Assembly: GCA_964487915.1 (NCBI GenBank)
Contig: CAZASN010000004.1
Location: 1 to 64,000 of the forward strand
Direction of reading: 5' to 3'
Source of the DNA: Proruminimicrobium sp964487915
GTDB taxonomy: Bacteria > Elusimicrobiota > Endomicrobiia > Endomicrobiales > Endomicrobiaceae
DNA: 64,000 nucleotides
The notes beneath the pieces are model-generated. The model was given only the letters and a program-made list of their open reading frames with translations, made no database searches and was not told where the DNA came from. The stretch's first letter is position 1, and every line of letters starts with the position of its first letter. The translations under genes and the position numbers were made by a program. Positions 9,401-16,415 of this stretch are shown here, piece after piece.

Positions 9401-11178
9401 ACGGAGGAAGAAAAGGTTTGTCTGATACCGCTCTTAAAACGGCAGACGCGGGTTATCTTACAAGAAAACTCGTTGACGTTTCTCACGACGTTGTAGTAAG
9501 AGAACACGACTGTAAAACTCCAAACGGAGTATTTATCGGAAACCTTCAGGCAGGCGACGAAGTTATTGAAGGAATAGAAGAGAGAATTTACGGAAGAGTC
9601 GCTTTGGATAACGTTATCGGTATCATACAGAAAGGCGATGAAATCAGAGAAGAACTTATCGTCAAAAGAGGCGAAATGATTACGGCCGAACAGGCGAAGA
9701 AAATCGTTGAAGCCGGCATTGACAAAATAGGTATAAGAAGCGTTTTGACATGCGAAGCAGAACACGGCGTATGCGCGAAATGCTACGGATTAAATCCGGG
9801 CTCGGGCAAACTTGCCGAAGTCGGAGACGCAGTCGGAGTAGTTGCTGCACAGTCAATCGGCGAACCCGGTACTCAGCTTACGCTTAGAACGTTCCATATC
9901 GGAGGCGCGGCGAGCAGAGTCGTGCAGAAATCCGAAATATATGCCGAAAAAGACGGGACGGTTGATTTTTATAATTTGAAATCAATTAAAAACAGAAACG
10001 GTGAAACATTGGTTGTCAGCAGAAACACGGAACTCGTATTTACGGAAAATTCACCGAGAAGAAGACAGGTACATAAAATACCTTACGGCGCGATTATAAA
10101 CGTAAAAGACGGACAGGAAGTTTTGGTAAAAGACGCAAACAAAGTGCTTCTTGCAAAATGGGATCCGCATTCAAAATCAATTATCTCCGAATTTGACGGA
10201 AAACTTGAATTCTCCGGAATAAAAGAAGGCGTAACTTTACAGAAGGAAAAATCAAAGATTACCGGACAAATAGAAAGAGTTATAATAGAAGACAGAACAA
10301 GAAAGAATAAACCGAGACTCGTTATTAAGAAAGACGGACAGTCGGTCGTTGAATATCCGCTTCCTGTTGATACGACGCTTGTCGCTCACAACGGCGCGGA
10401 AATAAAAGTAGGTGATATATTGGCAAAAATTCCGCAGGAATTTGCGAAAACGAAAGATATCACCGGCGGTCTTCCCAGAGTCGCGGAATTATTTGAAGGA
10501 AGAAAACCGAAGAATGTTGCCGTTGTTTCAGAAATTGACGGCGTAGTAAAATTCGGCGAGGCAACTAAAAAAGGAGCCTTAAAAGTTAAAGTTATAGATT
10601 CCGAAACAAAGATGGAAAAAGAATATACGATACCGCTGGGCAGACATTTGGTTGTTTATGAAGGCGATAAAGTTGAAGCGGGAGAAGCATTGTCCGACGG
10701 CGCGGTAAATCCGCACGATATTCTTAAAGTTAAAGGCCCGAAAATCGTTCAGGAATATCTTGTTAACGAAATTCAGCAGGTTTACAGACTGCAGGGCGTT
10801 GCCATTAACGATAAACACATTGAAGTTATCGTAAGGCAGATGCTTTCAAACGTAAGAATAACTGAAGCAGGAGACAGCAAATTCTTAAGCGGTGAAATAG
10901 TTTTGAGATATAAGTATGAGCACGAAAGAAAAGTAATAAAGAAAAAAGGCGGCAAAATGCCTGTTGCGCAGCCTGTGCTTTTGGGTATTACAAAAGCCGC
11001 ATTGTCATCGGATTCGTTTATATCGGCCGCAAGCTTCCAGGAAACAACAAGAATATTGACGGAAGCGGCTGTTTCGGGTCAGATAGACACACTCAGAGGA
11101 TTAAAAGAAAACGTTGCTATAGGACATTTGATACCGGCAGGAACCGGTCTTAAACAGCAAATAGCAGAAGAAAAATAA
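6460..11178 (+). CDS. rpoC: DNA-directed RNA polymerase beta' subunit
   Basis: A 1572-residue beta' subunit. The metal-binding catalytic motif NADFDGDQMAVH is at residues about 642-653. An N-terminal zinc site is formed by paired cysteines (ECHCGK and ICDRCG, roughly residues 61-95), and a second lies at about 1097-1108 (CEAEHGVCAKCYG). The protein is longer than E. coli RpoC (1407). The extra length appears to lie in an acidic/Lys-rich segment around residues 160-310 and in the large sandwich-barrel insert before the C-terminal VYRLQGVAINDKHIEV motif. Start ATG 6460 is preceded by GGAAGGA. It is co-transcribed with rpoB and probably with rpsL, which starts 23 bp after the stop. Confidence 0.99.
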   Translation: MSINKKNSKKKTQSLNFLDFDAVKLTVASPDDIKSWSYGEVKKPETINYRTFKPERDGLFCDCIFGPTKDWECHCGKYKYIKHKGTICDRCGVEVAESKVRRERFGHINLAVPVAHPWFLKKPPSRIGILLNMKISDLEKVIYYTKYVVTNPLRDASDTVSFLHKGTLLKEEEFNLFNYGMNSAVVREELKNVFDGIAAEEFEVKDEKELKKILEKEVKTMADFSGEKKTEIANKIFENIKKGSKYYRCYFKPHSVYFYDVESSQKSEIKKILSSAFEKSETVLISEADRKIKIEFFDREKEKLFTELRKNPEGLKQFEGKLKVEMFRMDMPILKTFSKPDTPLLLEESDIKKFQSGFGTNLKVDIGASAVRKLLEEINLDEEQKAISKEIAKTTSDAERARLIRKLRVVEGFNRSGSRPEWMILTVLPVIPPDLRPLVALEGGRFAASDLNDLYRRIINRNNRLRHIEQLKAPTVMINNEKRLLQEAVDALIDNDSMARPVTGAGNRVLKSLSDTLKGKQGRFRQNLLGKRVDYSGRSVIVVGPSLKLHQCGIPKEMALELFKPFIIRELIAQEGATLKSARRILERGDVRVWSILEKVTKEHPVMLNRAPTLHRLGIQAFEPVLVEGKSIQLHPLTCTAFNADFDGDQMAVHVPISIEAQLEAKMLMMTTKNILSPSSGKPITVPGQDIVLGSCFITKEKMGVHGEGSIFSSVAEVISAYQQKEVDIHARIKVLGITNLKDSKLKDNEQKDLSKWKNYKGENPNYTTVGRVIFNDHLPKNDDGSYALGYVNRDVGKKDLVSLIDTCFKTLGQYKTVILLDEIKKLGYKYATLAGVSISIDAMKVPPKKDVMVKEAKAQIKEIEKQAKLGLITESERYNKIIDIWTKVTDGVADIMFDEMKKDEKEPYKPNTNRFNSIFMMADSGARGSRQQVRQLAGMRGLMAKPQKKLSGGIGEIIETPIISNFREGLTILEYFLSTHGGRKGLSDTALKTADAGYLTRKLVDVSHDVVVREHDCKTPNGVFIGNLQAGDEVIEGIEERIYGRVALDNVIGIIQKGDEIREELIVKRGEMITAEQAKKIVEAGIDKIGIRSVLTCEAEHGVCAKCYGLNPGSGKLAEVGDAVGVVAAQSIGEPGTQLTLRTFHIGGAASRVVQKSEIYAEKDGTVDFYNLKSIKNRNGETLVVSRNTELVFTENSPRRRQVHKIPYGAIINVKDGQEVLVKDANKVLLAKWDPHSKSIISEFDGKLEFSGIKEGVTLQKEKSKITGQIERVIIEDRTRKNKPRLVIKKDGQSVVEYPLPVDTTLVAHNGAEIKVGDILAKIPQEFAKTKDITGGLPRVAELFEGRKPKNVAVVSEIDGVVKFGEATKKGALKVKVIDSETKMEKEYTIPLGRHLVVYEGDKVEAGEALSDGAVNPHDILKVKGPKIVQEYLVNEIQQVYRLQGVAINDKHIEVIVRQMLSNVRITEAGDSKFLSGEIVLRYKYEHERKVIKKKGGKMPVAQPVLLGITKAALSSDSFISAASFQETTRILTEAAVSGQIDTLRGLKENVAIGHLIPAGTGLKQQIAEEK

Positions 11179-11201
11179 AATATAAAATTGAGGAAGGGAA
11201 A

Positions 11202-11588
11202 ATGCCAACAGTTAGTCAGTTGATTACAGACGGAAGAAGTAAAATTGTAAGTAAAACAAAATCTCCCGCTTTGAAGAGTTGCCCTCAGAGAAGAGGAGTA
11301 TGCACCAGAGTTTATACAACAACTCCGAAAAAACCTAATTCGGCTTTGAGAAAAGTCGCAAGAGTCAAATTGACGTCAGGTTATGAAGTTACGTCTTATA
11401 TTCCGGGCGTAGGACACAATTTGCAGGAGCATTCAATCGTCCTTATCAGAGGCGGAAGAGTAAAAGATCTTCCCGGCGTAAGATATCACATTGTAAGAGG
11501 CTCTCTTGACGCAACCGGAGTTGAAGGAAGAAAACAGTCAAGAAGCAAATACGGCGCAAAAAAAGATAAAAAAGCTGCAGCTAAGTAA
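11202..11588 (+). CDS. rpsL: Small ribosomal subunit protein S12
   Basis: A 128-residue S12 (uS12), the decoding-centre protein. The conserved TTPKKPNSALRKVARV loop and the GGRVKDLPGVRYH loop are intact. The lysines whose change gives streptomycin resistance in other bacteria (K42 and K87 regions) are present, suggesting a streptomycin-sensitive genotype at this locus. Start ATG 11202 follows AGGAAGGG. The gene follows rpoC by 23 bp and precedes rpsG, the classic order at the start of the str operon. Confidence 0.98.
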   Translation: MPTVSQLITDGRSKIVSKTKSPALKSCPQRRGVCTRVYTTTPKKPNSALRKVARVKLTSGYEVTSYIPGVGHNLQEHSIVLIRGGRVKDLPGVRYHIVRGSLDATGVEGRKQSRSKYGAKKDKKAAAK

Positions 11589-11590
11589 AT

Positions 11591-11622
11591 GAAGTTTAGA
11601 AGTTTGGAAGCTTAGAGGCTGA
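11591..11622. repeat. Dispersed 8-nt-period intergenic repeat, copy 2
   Basis: Between rpsL and rpsG the sequence reads GAAGTTTA, GAAGTTTG, GAAGCTTA, GAGGCTGA in register. It is the same family as copy 1 between rplJ and rplL and lies in the same kind of place, a ribosomal-protein intergenic gap. The rpsG Shine-Dalgarno sequence (GAGGGA near 11663) is separate. Confidence 0.7.
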
Positions 11623-11676
11623 AAAACTTAAAGCATATATTAAAGAAAGAAATTAAAAAACAGAGGGAAAGTTAAT

Positions 11677-12156
11677 ATGCCAAGAAAAGCATTAAAACCA
11701 AGAGAAAAAAGAGGAATGCCTAACGGAGATTCAAAGTTTAATTCCGTTTTGGTCGCAAGATTTATAAATAAACTTGACCACAGCGGCAAAAAAAGCACGG
11801 CTGAAAAAATAATGTATACGGCGTTTGACATCGTTAAAGAAAAAATGAACGAAGAACCGTTGGAAGTCTTTAACAGAGCAATTGAAAACGCAAGACCTCT
11901 TCTTGAAGTAAGACCGAGAAGAGTCGGCGGAGCGACGTATCAGGTTCCTATGGAAGTTCCTATGATAAGATCAACCACTCTTGCAATGAACTGGATTATG
12001 GAATCAGCCAGATCAAAAACAGGAAGACCTATGGCAGACAGACTTGCTCAGGAATTTATGGATGCAAGCAAGAAAGAAGGGTCTGTTATGAAGAAGAGGG
12101 AAGATACGCACAAGATGGCGGAAGCTAATAAGGCGTTCGCTCATTATAAGTGGTAA
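11677..12156 (+). CDS. rpsG: Small ribosomal subunit protein S7
   Basis: A 159-residue S7 (uS7), which nucleates assembly of the 30S head and contacts E-site tRNA. The family signature region PLLEVRPRRVGGATYQVPMEV and the helix-rich C-terminus (MAEANKAFAHYKW) are clear. Start ATG 11677 follows GAGGGA. In most bacteria fusA and tuf follow; here the operon ends and is followed by a long palindrome and an AT-rich island, so the elongation-factor genes must lie elsewhere. Confidence 0.98.
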   Translation: MPRKALKPREKRGMPNGDSKFNSVLVARFINKLDHSGKKSTAEKIMYTAFDIVKEKMNEEPLEVFNRAIENARPLLEVRPRRVGGATYQVPMEVPMIRSTTLAMNWIMESARSKTGRPMADRLAQEFMDASKKEGSVMKKREDTHKMAEANKAFAHYKW

Positions 12157-12170
12157 TTTTCTCCTTATAA

Positions 12171-12280
12171 CGGCTTCAAGTTTTGGACTACAATTTCACA
12201 TCGCAAACACTTATGTACAGTTTCACTTACGTACACTGCATGTTTGCGATGTTTTATTTCGTCTCAAACTTTGAAGTCTA
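12171..12280. terminator. Large imperfect palindrome; likely rpsLG terminator and island boundary
   Basis: The core is a perfect 12-bp stem (ACATCGCAAACA at 12198-12209 with TGTTTGCGATGT at 12241-12252) followed by TTTTATTT, so it can act as an intrinsic terminator for the ribosomal operon. A short inner pairing (TGTAC with GTACA) and an imperfect outer arm (CTTCAAGTTTT near 12174 with AAACTTTGAAG near 12266) extend it to about 110 nt. That is unusually large for a terminator, and it sits where base composition changes to the AT-rich island. Confidence 0.6.
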
Positions 12281-12303
12281 ACGACAACAGCAAATCTACT
12301 ATT

Positions 12304-12537
12304 TTATTTTCTATCTTTTGGTGGGCAAGGATCATTCCCATAGCTATTTGTATTAATAATTTTACCATCGCGACCTTGAATCTTGTGTTCACAATGATTG
12401 TTTATAGCGATTTGTTTAGCTACTTTGTTGGCTTCTGCTTGTGTGCTGTGAATTGAATGTGCCCTTGAACTGCCTTCAGTTTTAACTTGCCAACCATCTT
12501 GATGTATGGCTGTCCAGACTGCTGACTTTTTTGACAT
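12304..12537 (-). CDS. DUF2188-like small protein
   Basis: A 77-residue soluble protein with the pattern of DUF2188: N-terminal HQDGWQVKTEGSSRAHS, central TQAEANKVAKQIA helix and C-terminal GRDGKIINTNSYGNDPCPP. The function of this family is not established; such genes are often found in mobile or accessory regions. Start (complement of 12535-12537) has AGGGGA about 10 nt upstream on the minus strand. It is transcribed away from the restriction-modification-like cluster and is less AT-rich than that cluster. It is the only clear minus-strand gene in the window. Confidence 0.8.
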   Translation of the reverse strand: MSKKSAVWTAIHQDGWQVKTEGSSRAHSIHSTQAEANKVAKQIAINNHCEHKIQGRDGKIINTNSYGNDPCPPKDRK

Positions 12538-12603
12538 AAGAACATTCCCCTTGTTTATATTGAAATATTATATTTAGTATTAGAATACTAAAATTTAATA
12601 TTT

Positions 12604-12631
12604 TTGTCAATGCATATTGTATCTTTATAAT
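12604..12631 (+). promoter_or_regulatory. Promoter of the restriction-modification-like cluster
   Basis: TTGTCA at 12604-12609 and TATAAT at 12626-12631 with a 16-bp spacer. Predicted start is around 12638, giving a very short leader before the first gene at 12653. It lies in a 115-bp, very AT-rich divergent gap between the DUF2188-like gene and the plus-strand cluster. Confidence 0.6.
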
Positions 12632-12652
12632 ATTTATTGTAAAATATCAAAT

Positions 12653-13237
12653 ATGAAAATACAAAAACTAAAAGACATATGCACAGACATATTTTCTGGT
12701 GCAACAATATTTAATAATGATAAACTTTCAAGAGATTATAAAGATGGTGGATATAGAGTTATCAGATTAGCAGATATTCAAAATAATGAAATTTCTTTTG
12801 AAAATTGTTTATTTTATAATTCTGCTGATTATAAAAAGAATAGATATCTTTTACAAAATAATGATATTTTATTATCATCTCGTGGCACTATTTTTAAAGT
12901 TGCAATTTTTTATAAAGAAGATACATATAAGACAATACCATCTGGTTTTTTAACATGTATTAGGTTGAATTTAGATTTGAATATATCAGTAAATTATATA
13001 GTTTCATATTTAAGACACAAAGAAAAAGATATTATAAATGTTAAAAAAAATATAAAAATAAATACTCCAAAACCTAAAATTCAACTTAAATTATCTGATA
13101 TTCTAGATATAGAGATTCCTATTGTTGCAGAAAAAGTTCAAGAGAATATAGATGAATTATCTTTTGAAGCAAGAAATCTCTTAAAAAAGAATTTACAGAA
13201 AAGAAAAGAAATAGAAAATATTATTTCTAATATTTAA
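12653..13237 (+). CDS. Half-size type I restriction specificity (HsdS-like) protein
   Basis: A 194-residue protein resembling one target-recognition domain of HsdS. It has KLKDICTDIFSGATI near the start, YRVIRLADIQNNEISFENC after it, the typical DILLSSRGTIFKVAIFYKED strand pair, and a C-terminal helix of the conserved-region type (residues about 160-194, rich in E, N, L and K). Full HsdS proteins have two such domains; this has one, so it may dimerise or act as the recognition subunit of a neighbouring methyltransferase. Start ATG 12653 was preferred over a TTG at 12617 that lies upstream of the predicted transcription start. Very AT-rich compared with rpsG. Confidence 0.75.
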   Translation: MKIQKLKDICTDIFSGATIFNNDKLSRDYKDGGYRVIRLADIQNNEISFENCLFYNSADYKKNRYLLQNNDILLSSRGTIFKVAIFYKEDTYKTIPSGFLTCIRLNLDLNISVNYIVSYLRHKEKDIINVKKNIKINTPKPKIQLKLSDILDIEIPIVAEKVQENIDELSFEARNLLKKNLQKRKEIENIISNI

Positions 13238-13242
13238 AGTAT

Positions 13243-13767
13243 ATGATAATGGATGAAAATATTTTTATTAATCAACTTAAAGAAACAATTGCGATTTTAA
13301 GAAAAGATTTTTTTATTCAAAGACCATTTTTATGTTTACAACTTTCTTGTTTAGCTTGTGATATGTTACAAGAGCGTTTGCCAGATTATGTTTTTACAGT
13401 AAAATCAGGAAATTTAAGATATAAGCAAAACATGTTGTTTAAGCAAGACTTTAAATGGTCGGACTTTAATGATTTTACTGGTGTTAGAAATGACAAAGAA
13501 TTTCATGCTTGGGTAGAAATTAATAATCAATATATTTTAGATTTGTCTATTTCTTGGACAGTTTGTTCTGATAGTTTTTATAAAAGATGTAAGCAAGACA
13601 TGATATTAAATGGGATGAGGTCAACATCTACATTTATTATAGATAAATATAATAATAGTACTCAATATTTATATGAAGAAGTTGAACTATTGCCAAAAAA
13701 TGTCATAGATGCTGTTTTAAATGGAATAGCTAAAAATCAAGAGTTTTATTTTGGACGTATTTTATGA
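13243..13767 (+). CDS. Transglutaminase-like Cys-His-Asp protein of unknown role
   Basis: A 174-residue protein with no family I can name firmly. A cysteine cluster at the start of a helix (C31, C36, C39 in FLCLQLSCLACDML) is followed by EFHAWVEINNQYILDLSIS, placing H88 and D100 as in transglutaminase-like proteases, where a Cys-His-Asp triad acts on amides. This assignment is by motif and spacing only. No signal peptide or membrane segment is visible. It begins 5 bp after the HsdS-like gene and ends 35 bp before a methyltransferase, so it belongs to the same transcription unit. ATG 13249 is an alternative start. The same AT-rich codon use is seen. Confidence 0.6.
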   Translation: MIMDENIFINQLKETIAILRKDFFIQRPFLCLQLSCLACDMLQERLPDYVFTVKSGNLRYKQNMLFKQDFKWSDFNDFTGVRNDKEFHAWVEINNQYILDLSISWTVCSDSFYKRCKQDMILNGMRSTSTFIIDKYNNSTQYLYEEVELLPKNVIDAVLNGIAKNQEFYFGRIL

Positions 13768-13802
13768 TATTCTATAAAGAAAATAATTTCTAGGAATAAA
13801 AA

Positions 13803-15203
13803 ATGAATAATATAGACATTGATTATTTAAAAGCGACAGATAAATATGCTAAATTCTTGTCATTGGATAATAAAAAAAATAGTGGTGTTTTTTATACAGA
13901 TCTATTTCTAGCTCGTCAAATTTTAATGGAAATAAATATACCTAAAGAAGATATTATATTAGATCCGTGTTGCGGGACTGGTTCTTTTCTATATTCTGCT
14001 TATCAAGCAGGATATAGGAATATATTTGGAGCTGATATAGATAAAAAATCAATAGATATTAGCAAAAAATATGTTTCTAGTGGCAATTTTATACAACTTG
14101 ATACACTTGGCATTTCGTATAATAAAATAAAAAGTGCTTTTGGGTTACAGGAAGTGGATTGTATAGTTGGAAATCCACCTTATGTAGTTTTGAATTCCCA
14201 AAATACTATTAATGCCGATGATACTTTTTTACAGAAAGTTAATTCTTCCGGTAGCAATTTATTTGTTGCCGCTTTATTTAGAGCATTTGATTTAGTTAAA
14301 GAAGGCGGAATAATAGCATATATTATTCCAAAAAACTTTTTACATGTTGATTCATATTCAAATTTAAGAAAATATATTTTAAAAGAAAAAACCATTTTAG
14401 AAATTATAGATATAAAACAGTATTTCAATAACGTTAGAGGAGAACAAATAGTTTTAATTATTAAAAATACTGTTCCTGGGAAAGAACATGCTATTGTTTT
14501 TAAAAAACTTATTTTCAATGATTTCATAAAATCCAATGAAATAAAACAATCTTTTTATGAAAATGAAATTATTCAGTTTCAATCGGATATAGAACAAGAA
14601 ATTTTTATTAAATTGAAAAATTCCTTTTGTTCATTGTCGGATATTTGTAATGGATATATAGGTAGAGGCAAATCAAAAAAAATAAATGCTATAACTGGAA
14701 AAGATATAAGAAAATTTGGATATAAAAAAAATATTATTCCTGAAGGTGGGAACCAAATTTTTATTCAAAATATATATAGTGCAGAATCTGGTATAATTGC
14801 AGCTTTTGGTGGTAATTTGGATGCTTCGGAGACTGTTACAATATTGACCGATGGTTCTGTGGGAATGTGCAAATATCTTTTAGGTATTTTGCATTCTAAA
14901 ATATGCAATTTTTATTTACAAAAATTTTGTTATAACAATTCTAAATTAACTATGCATTCAGATTCTAAATATCTCAAAAAAATACCGTTAAATATTAAAA
15001 ATAAAAAAATATTCAATAAAATTATTGATTGTGTTGAAAAAATAGAAAAAACAGAATATCTCACAGATAAGTGGTATGATTTAATTGATTTTTTAGATAA
15101 CTTGGTTTACGAAACGTATAATTTTAATTCAGAAGAGAAAATGTTTATTGAAAATTCTATGAAAGATAGATTGTCAAATCGGTGGTATAAAAATGGGAAA
15201 TAA
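13803..15203 (+). CDS. N6-adenine DNA methyltransferase, TaqI/HsdM-like
   Basis: A 466-residue gamma-class adenine methyltransferase. The AdoMet-binding motif I is DPCCGTGSFLYSAY (residues about 57-70), and the catalytic NPPYVV motif is at about 124-129. The N-terminal part (GVFYTDLFLARQIL) is the usual preamble to motif I in this class. The C-terminal 200 residues (from about SLSDICNGYIGRG) resemble a TaqI-type DNA-recognition domain, so the enzyme may select its own target. No nuclease motif is visible inside it, so it is not an obvious type IIG fusion. Start ATG 13803 has AGGA upstream. It overlaps the next methyltransferase by 11 bp. Confidence 0.85.
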   Translation: MNNIDIDYLKATDKYAKFLSLDNKKNSGVFYTDLFLARQILMEINIPKEDIILDPCCGTGSFLYSAYQAGYRNIFGADIDKKSIDISKKYVSSGNFIQLDTLGISYNKIKSAFGLQEVDCIVGNPPYVVLNSQNTINADDTFLQKVNSSGSNLFVAALFRAFDLVKEGGIIAYIIPKNFLHVDSYSNLRKYILKEKTILEIIDIKQYFNNVRGEQIVLIIKNTVPGKEHAIVFKKLIFNDFIKSNEIKQSFYENEIIQFQSDIEQEIFIKLKNSFCSLSDICNGYIGRGKSKKINAITGKDIRKFGYKKNIIPEGGNQIFIQNIYSAESGIIAAFGGNLDASETVTILTDGSVGMCKYLLGILHSKICNFYLQKFCYNNSKLTMHSDSKYLKKIPLNIKNKKIFNKIIDCVEKIEKTEYLTDKWYDLIDFLDNLVYETYNFNSEEKMFIENSMKDRLSNRWYKNGK

Positions 15204-15957
15204 AGTAAATGAGTTGAATGGGAAAGAATGGTTGCAGAATTCTTTTAGCATTTGGAGAGGACTTTCAAAAACTCCTGAAGAAAAAGCCTTACGACATCCT
15301 GCTTCTTTTCCATTATCGTTATGCGAAAAAGTTATAAAAACATTTTCTCCTAAAAATGGAAACATATTAGATCCATTTAATGGAATAGGTTCAACAACAA
15401 AAGCCAGTGAGATTCTTAATAGAAAAGCATTAGGAATAGATCTTTCCGTAGGGTTTTGTGATATAGCAAGAAAAAGGATAATAAATAAAAAAAATATTAA
15501 AATAATTGCTAATGACAATATTACTGAACTTTTGAAGTTGTCAGAAAATCATTTTGATTTATGTTTCACATCTCCACCATATTGGGATATCCTTAATATG
15601 ACAAGGAGTGTAGATAATAAAAATATTCAAAATTACTCTGATAAAGTTAATGATATAGGAAATATCAATGATTACTCTGTTTTTTTAACCAAAATACATG
15701 ATGTTTTTCTTGAAGTTCACAGAGTTTTAAAGAAAGGGGCTTATTGTGTAGTGAATGTAATGGATATAAGAAAAAAAAGCGAGTTTTATCCTTTGCATAG
15801 TGATTTGGCAAATATTATGAAAGATATAGGATACATATATGATGATATTATTATATGGGACAGACAGAATGATTATAATAATATGCGACCATTAGGATAT
15901 CCATTTAAGTTTAGAATAAATAAGGTTCATGAATATTTAATGATTTTTATAAAATAG
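15193..15957 (+). CDS. DNA methyltransferase, beta class (N4-cytosine or N6-adenine)
   Basis: A 254-residue beta-class methyltransferase. The order is catalytic motif after the AdoMet site by position: motif I-like LDPFNGIGSTTKAS (residues about 57-70) with the acidic GIDLS following, and the catalytic TSPPYWDIL at about 126. SPPY is common in N4-cytosine and N6-adenine enzymes, so the modified base is undecided. Start ATG 15193 lies inside the end of the upstream methyltransferase (11-bp overlap), implying coupled translation. Two methyltransferases in one cluster suggest an asymmetric target with one enzyme per strand, or two overlapping specificities. Confidence 0.85.
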   Translation: MGNKVNELNGKEWLQNSFSIWRGLSKTPEEKALRHPASFPLSLCEKVIKTFSPKNGNILDPFNGIGSTTKASEILNRKALGIDLSVGFCDIARKRIINKKNIKIIANDNITELLKLSENHFDLCFTSPPYWDILNMTRSVDNKNIQNYSDKVNDIGNINDYSVFLTKIHDVFLEVHRVLKKGAYCVVNVMDIRKKSEFYPLHSDLANIMKDIGYIYDDIIIWDRQNDYNNMRPLGYPFKFRINKVHEYLMIFIK

Positions 15958-15968
15958 GGGTGATATTT

Positions 15969-16415
15969 ATGACAGATCAAGAATTTTATGTGTGTGCTGG
16001 GTATTTAGTCAATCCTATAAGAAAAACAAATATAGAAGTTGAAATGATTGAAAAGTGTAGAGTTGGTTTTGAGAATGATTATACTAATTGGACTCATGGT
16101 TATCCATTGCCAGACAATTCATCTAAAAAACCGTATTATGTCTACCCAGAAGGAGCTAATAAATGGGGCAAAGAATTTAGATTTTATGCCAATTTTAATG
16201 ACAATATTCCACAATCTTTAAGTAATATTATAGAACCAAAACAACCTCAAAGCAGACCAGGTTATGAAGAATCTAATAGAGGCAGTCGTAATGAATTTGT
16301 TAAAAAGTTATTTCGAAATGGATTTGTCCTTGGAAATAATCAAAATTATAGTCGTATAAAAACCTTTATACCAAATCAATATTTAACAGATTTTAATACG
16401 GGATATAATTTATGA
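15969..16415 (+). CDS. Unknown protein of the restriction-modification-like cluster
   Basis: A 148-residue protein that I do not recognise. It is rich in Asn, Tyr and Pro, contains WTHGYPLPDNSSKKPYYVYPE and WGKEFRFYANFNDNIP, and ends NQNYSRIKTFIPNQYL. No signal peptide, membrane helix, zinc cluster or nuclease motif is apparent. ATG 15969 was chosen over GTG 15960 because AGGGG sits 8 nt before it. Its stop overlaps the next start (ATGA), so it is coupled to the LAGLIDADG-like gene. Its place between the methyltransferase pair and the nuclease suggests a subunit of the restriction complex; this is inference. Confidence 0.6.
   Translation: MTDQEFYVCAGYLVNPIRKTNIEVEMIEKCRVGFENDYTNWTHGYPLPDNSSKKPYYVYPEGANKWGKEFRFYANFNDNIPQSLSNIIEPKQPQSRPGYEESNRGSRNEFVKKLFRNGFVLGNNQNYSRIKTFIPNQYLTDFNTGYNL

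Noticed and set aside
12171..12280. Insertion-sequence terminal inverted repeats
   Set aside because: The two arms face each other across only 31 nt and no transposase gene is present; a terminator-type palindrome is simpler.
12244..12456. Plus-strand frame opposite the DUF2188-like gene
   Set aside because: The minus-strand protein has a recognised family pattern and a good ribosome-binding site; this frame has neither.
13803..15203. Type IIG fusion of nuclease and methyltransferase
   Set aside because: No PD-(D/E)XK or other nuclease motif was found before the methyltransferase core; only a methyltransferase and a probable recognition domain are visible.
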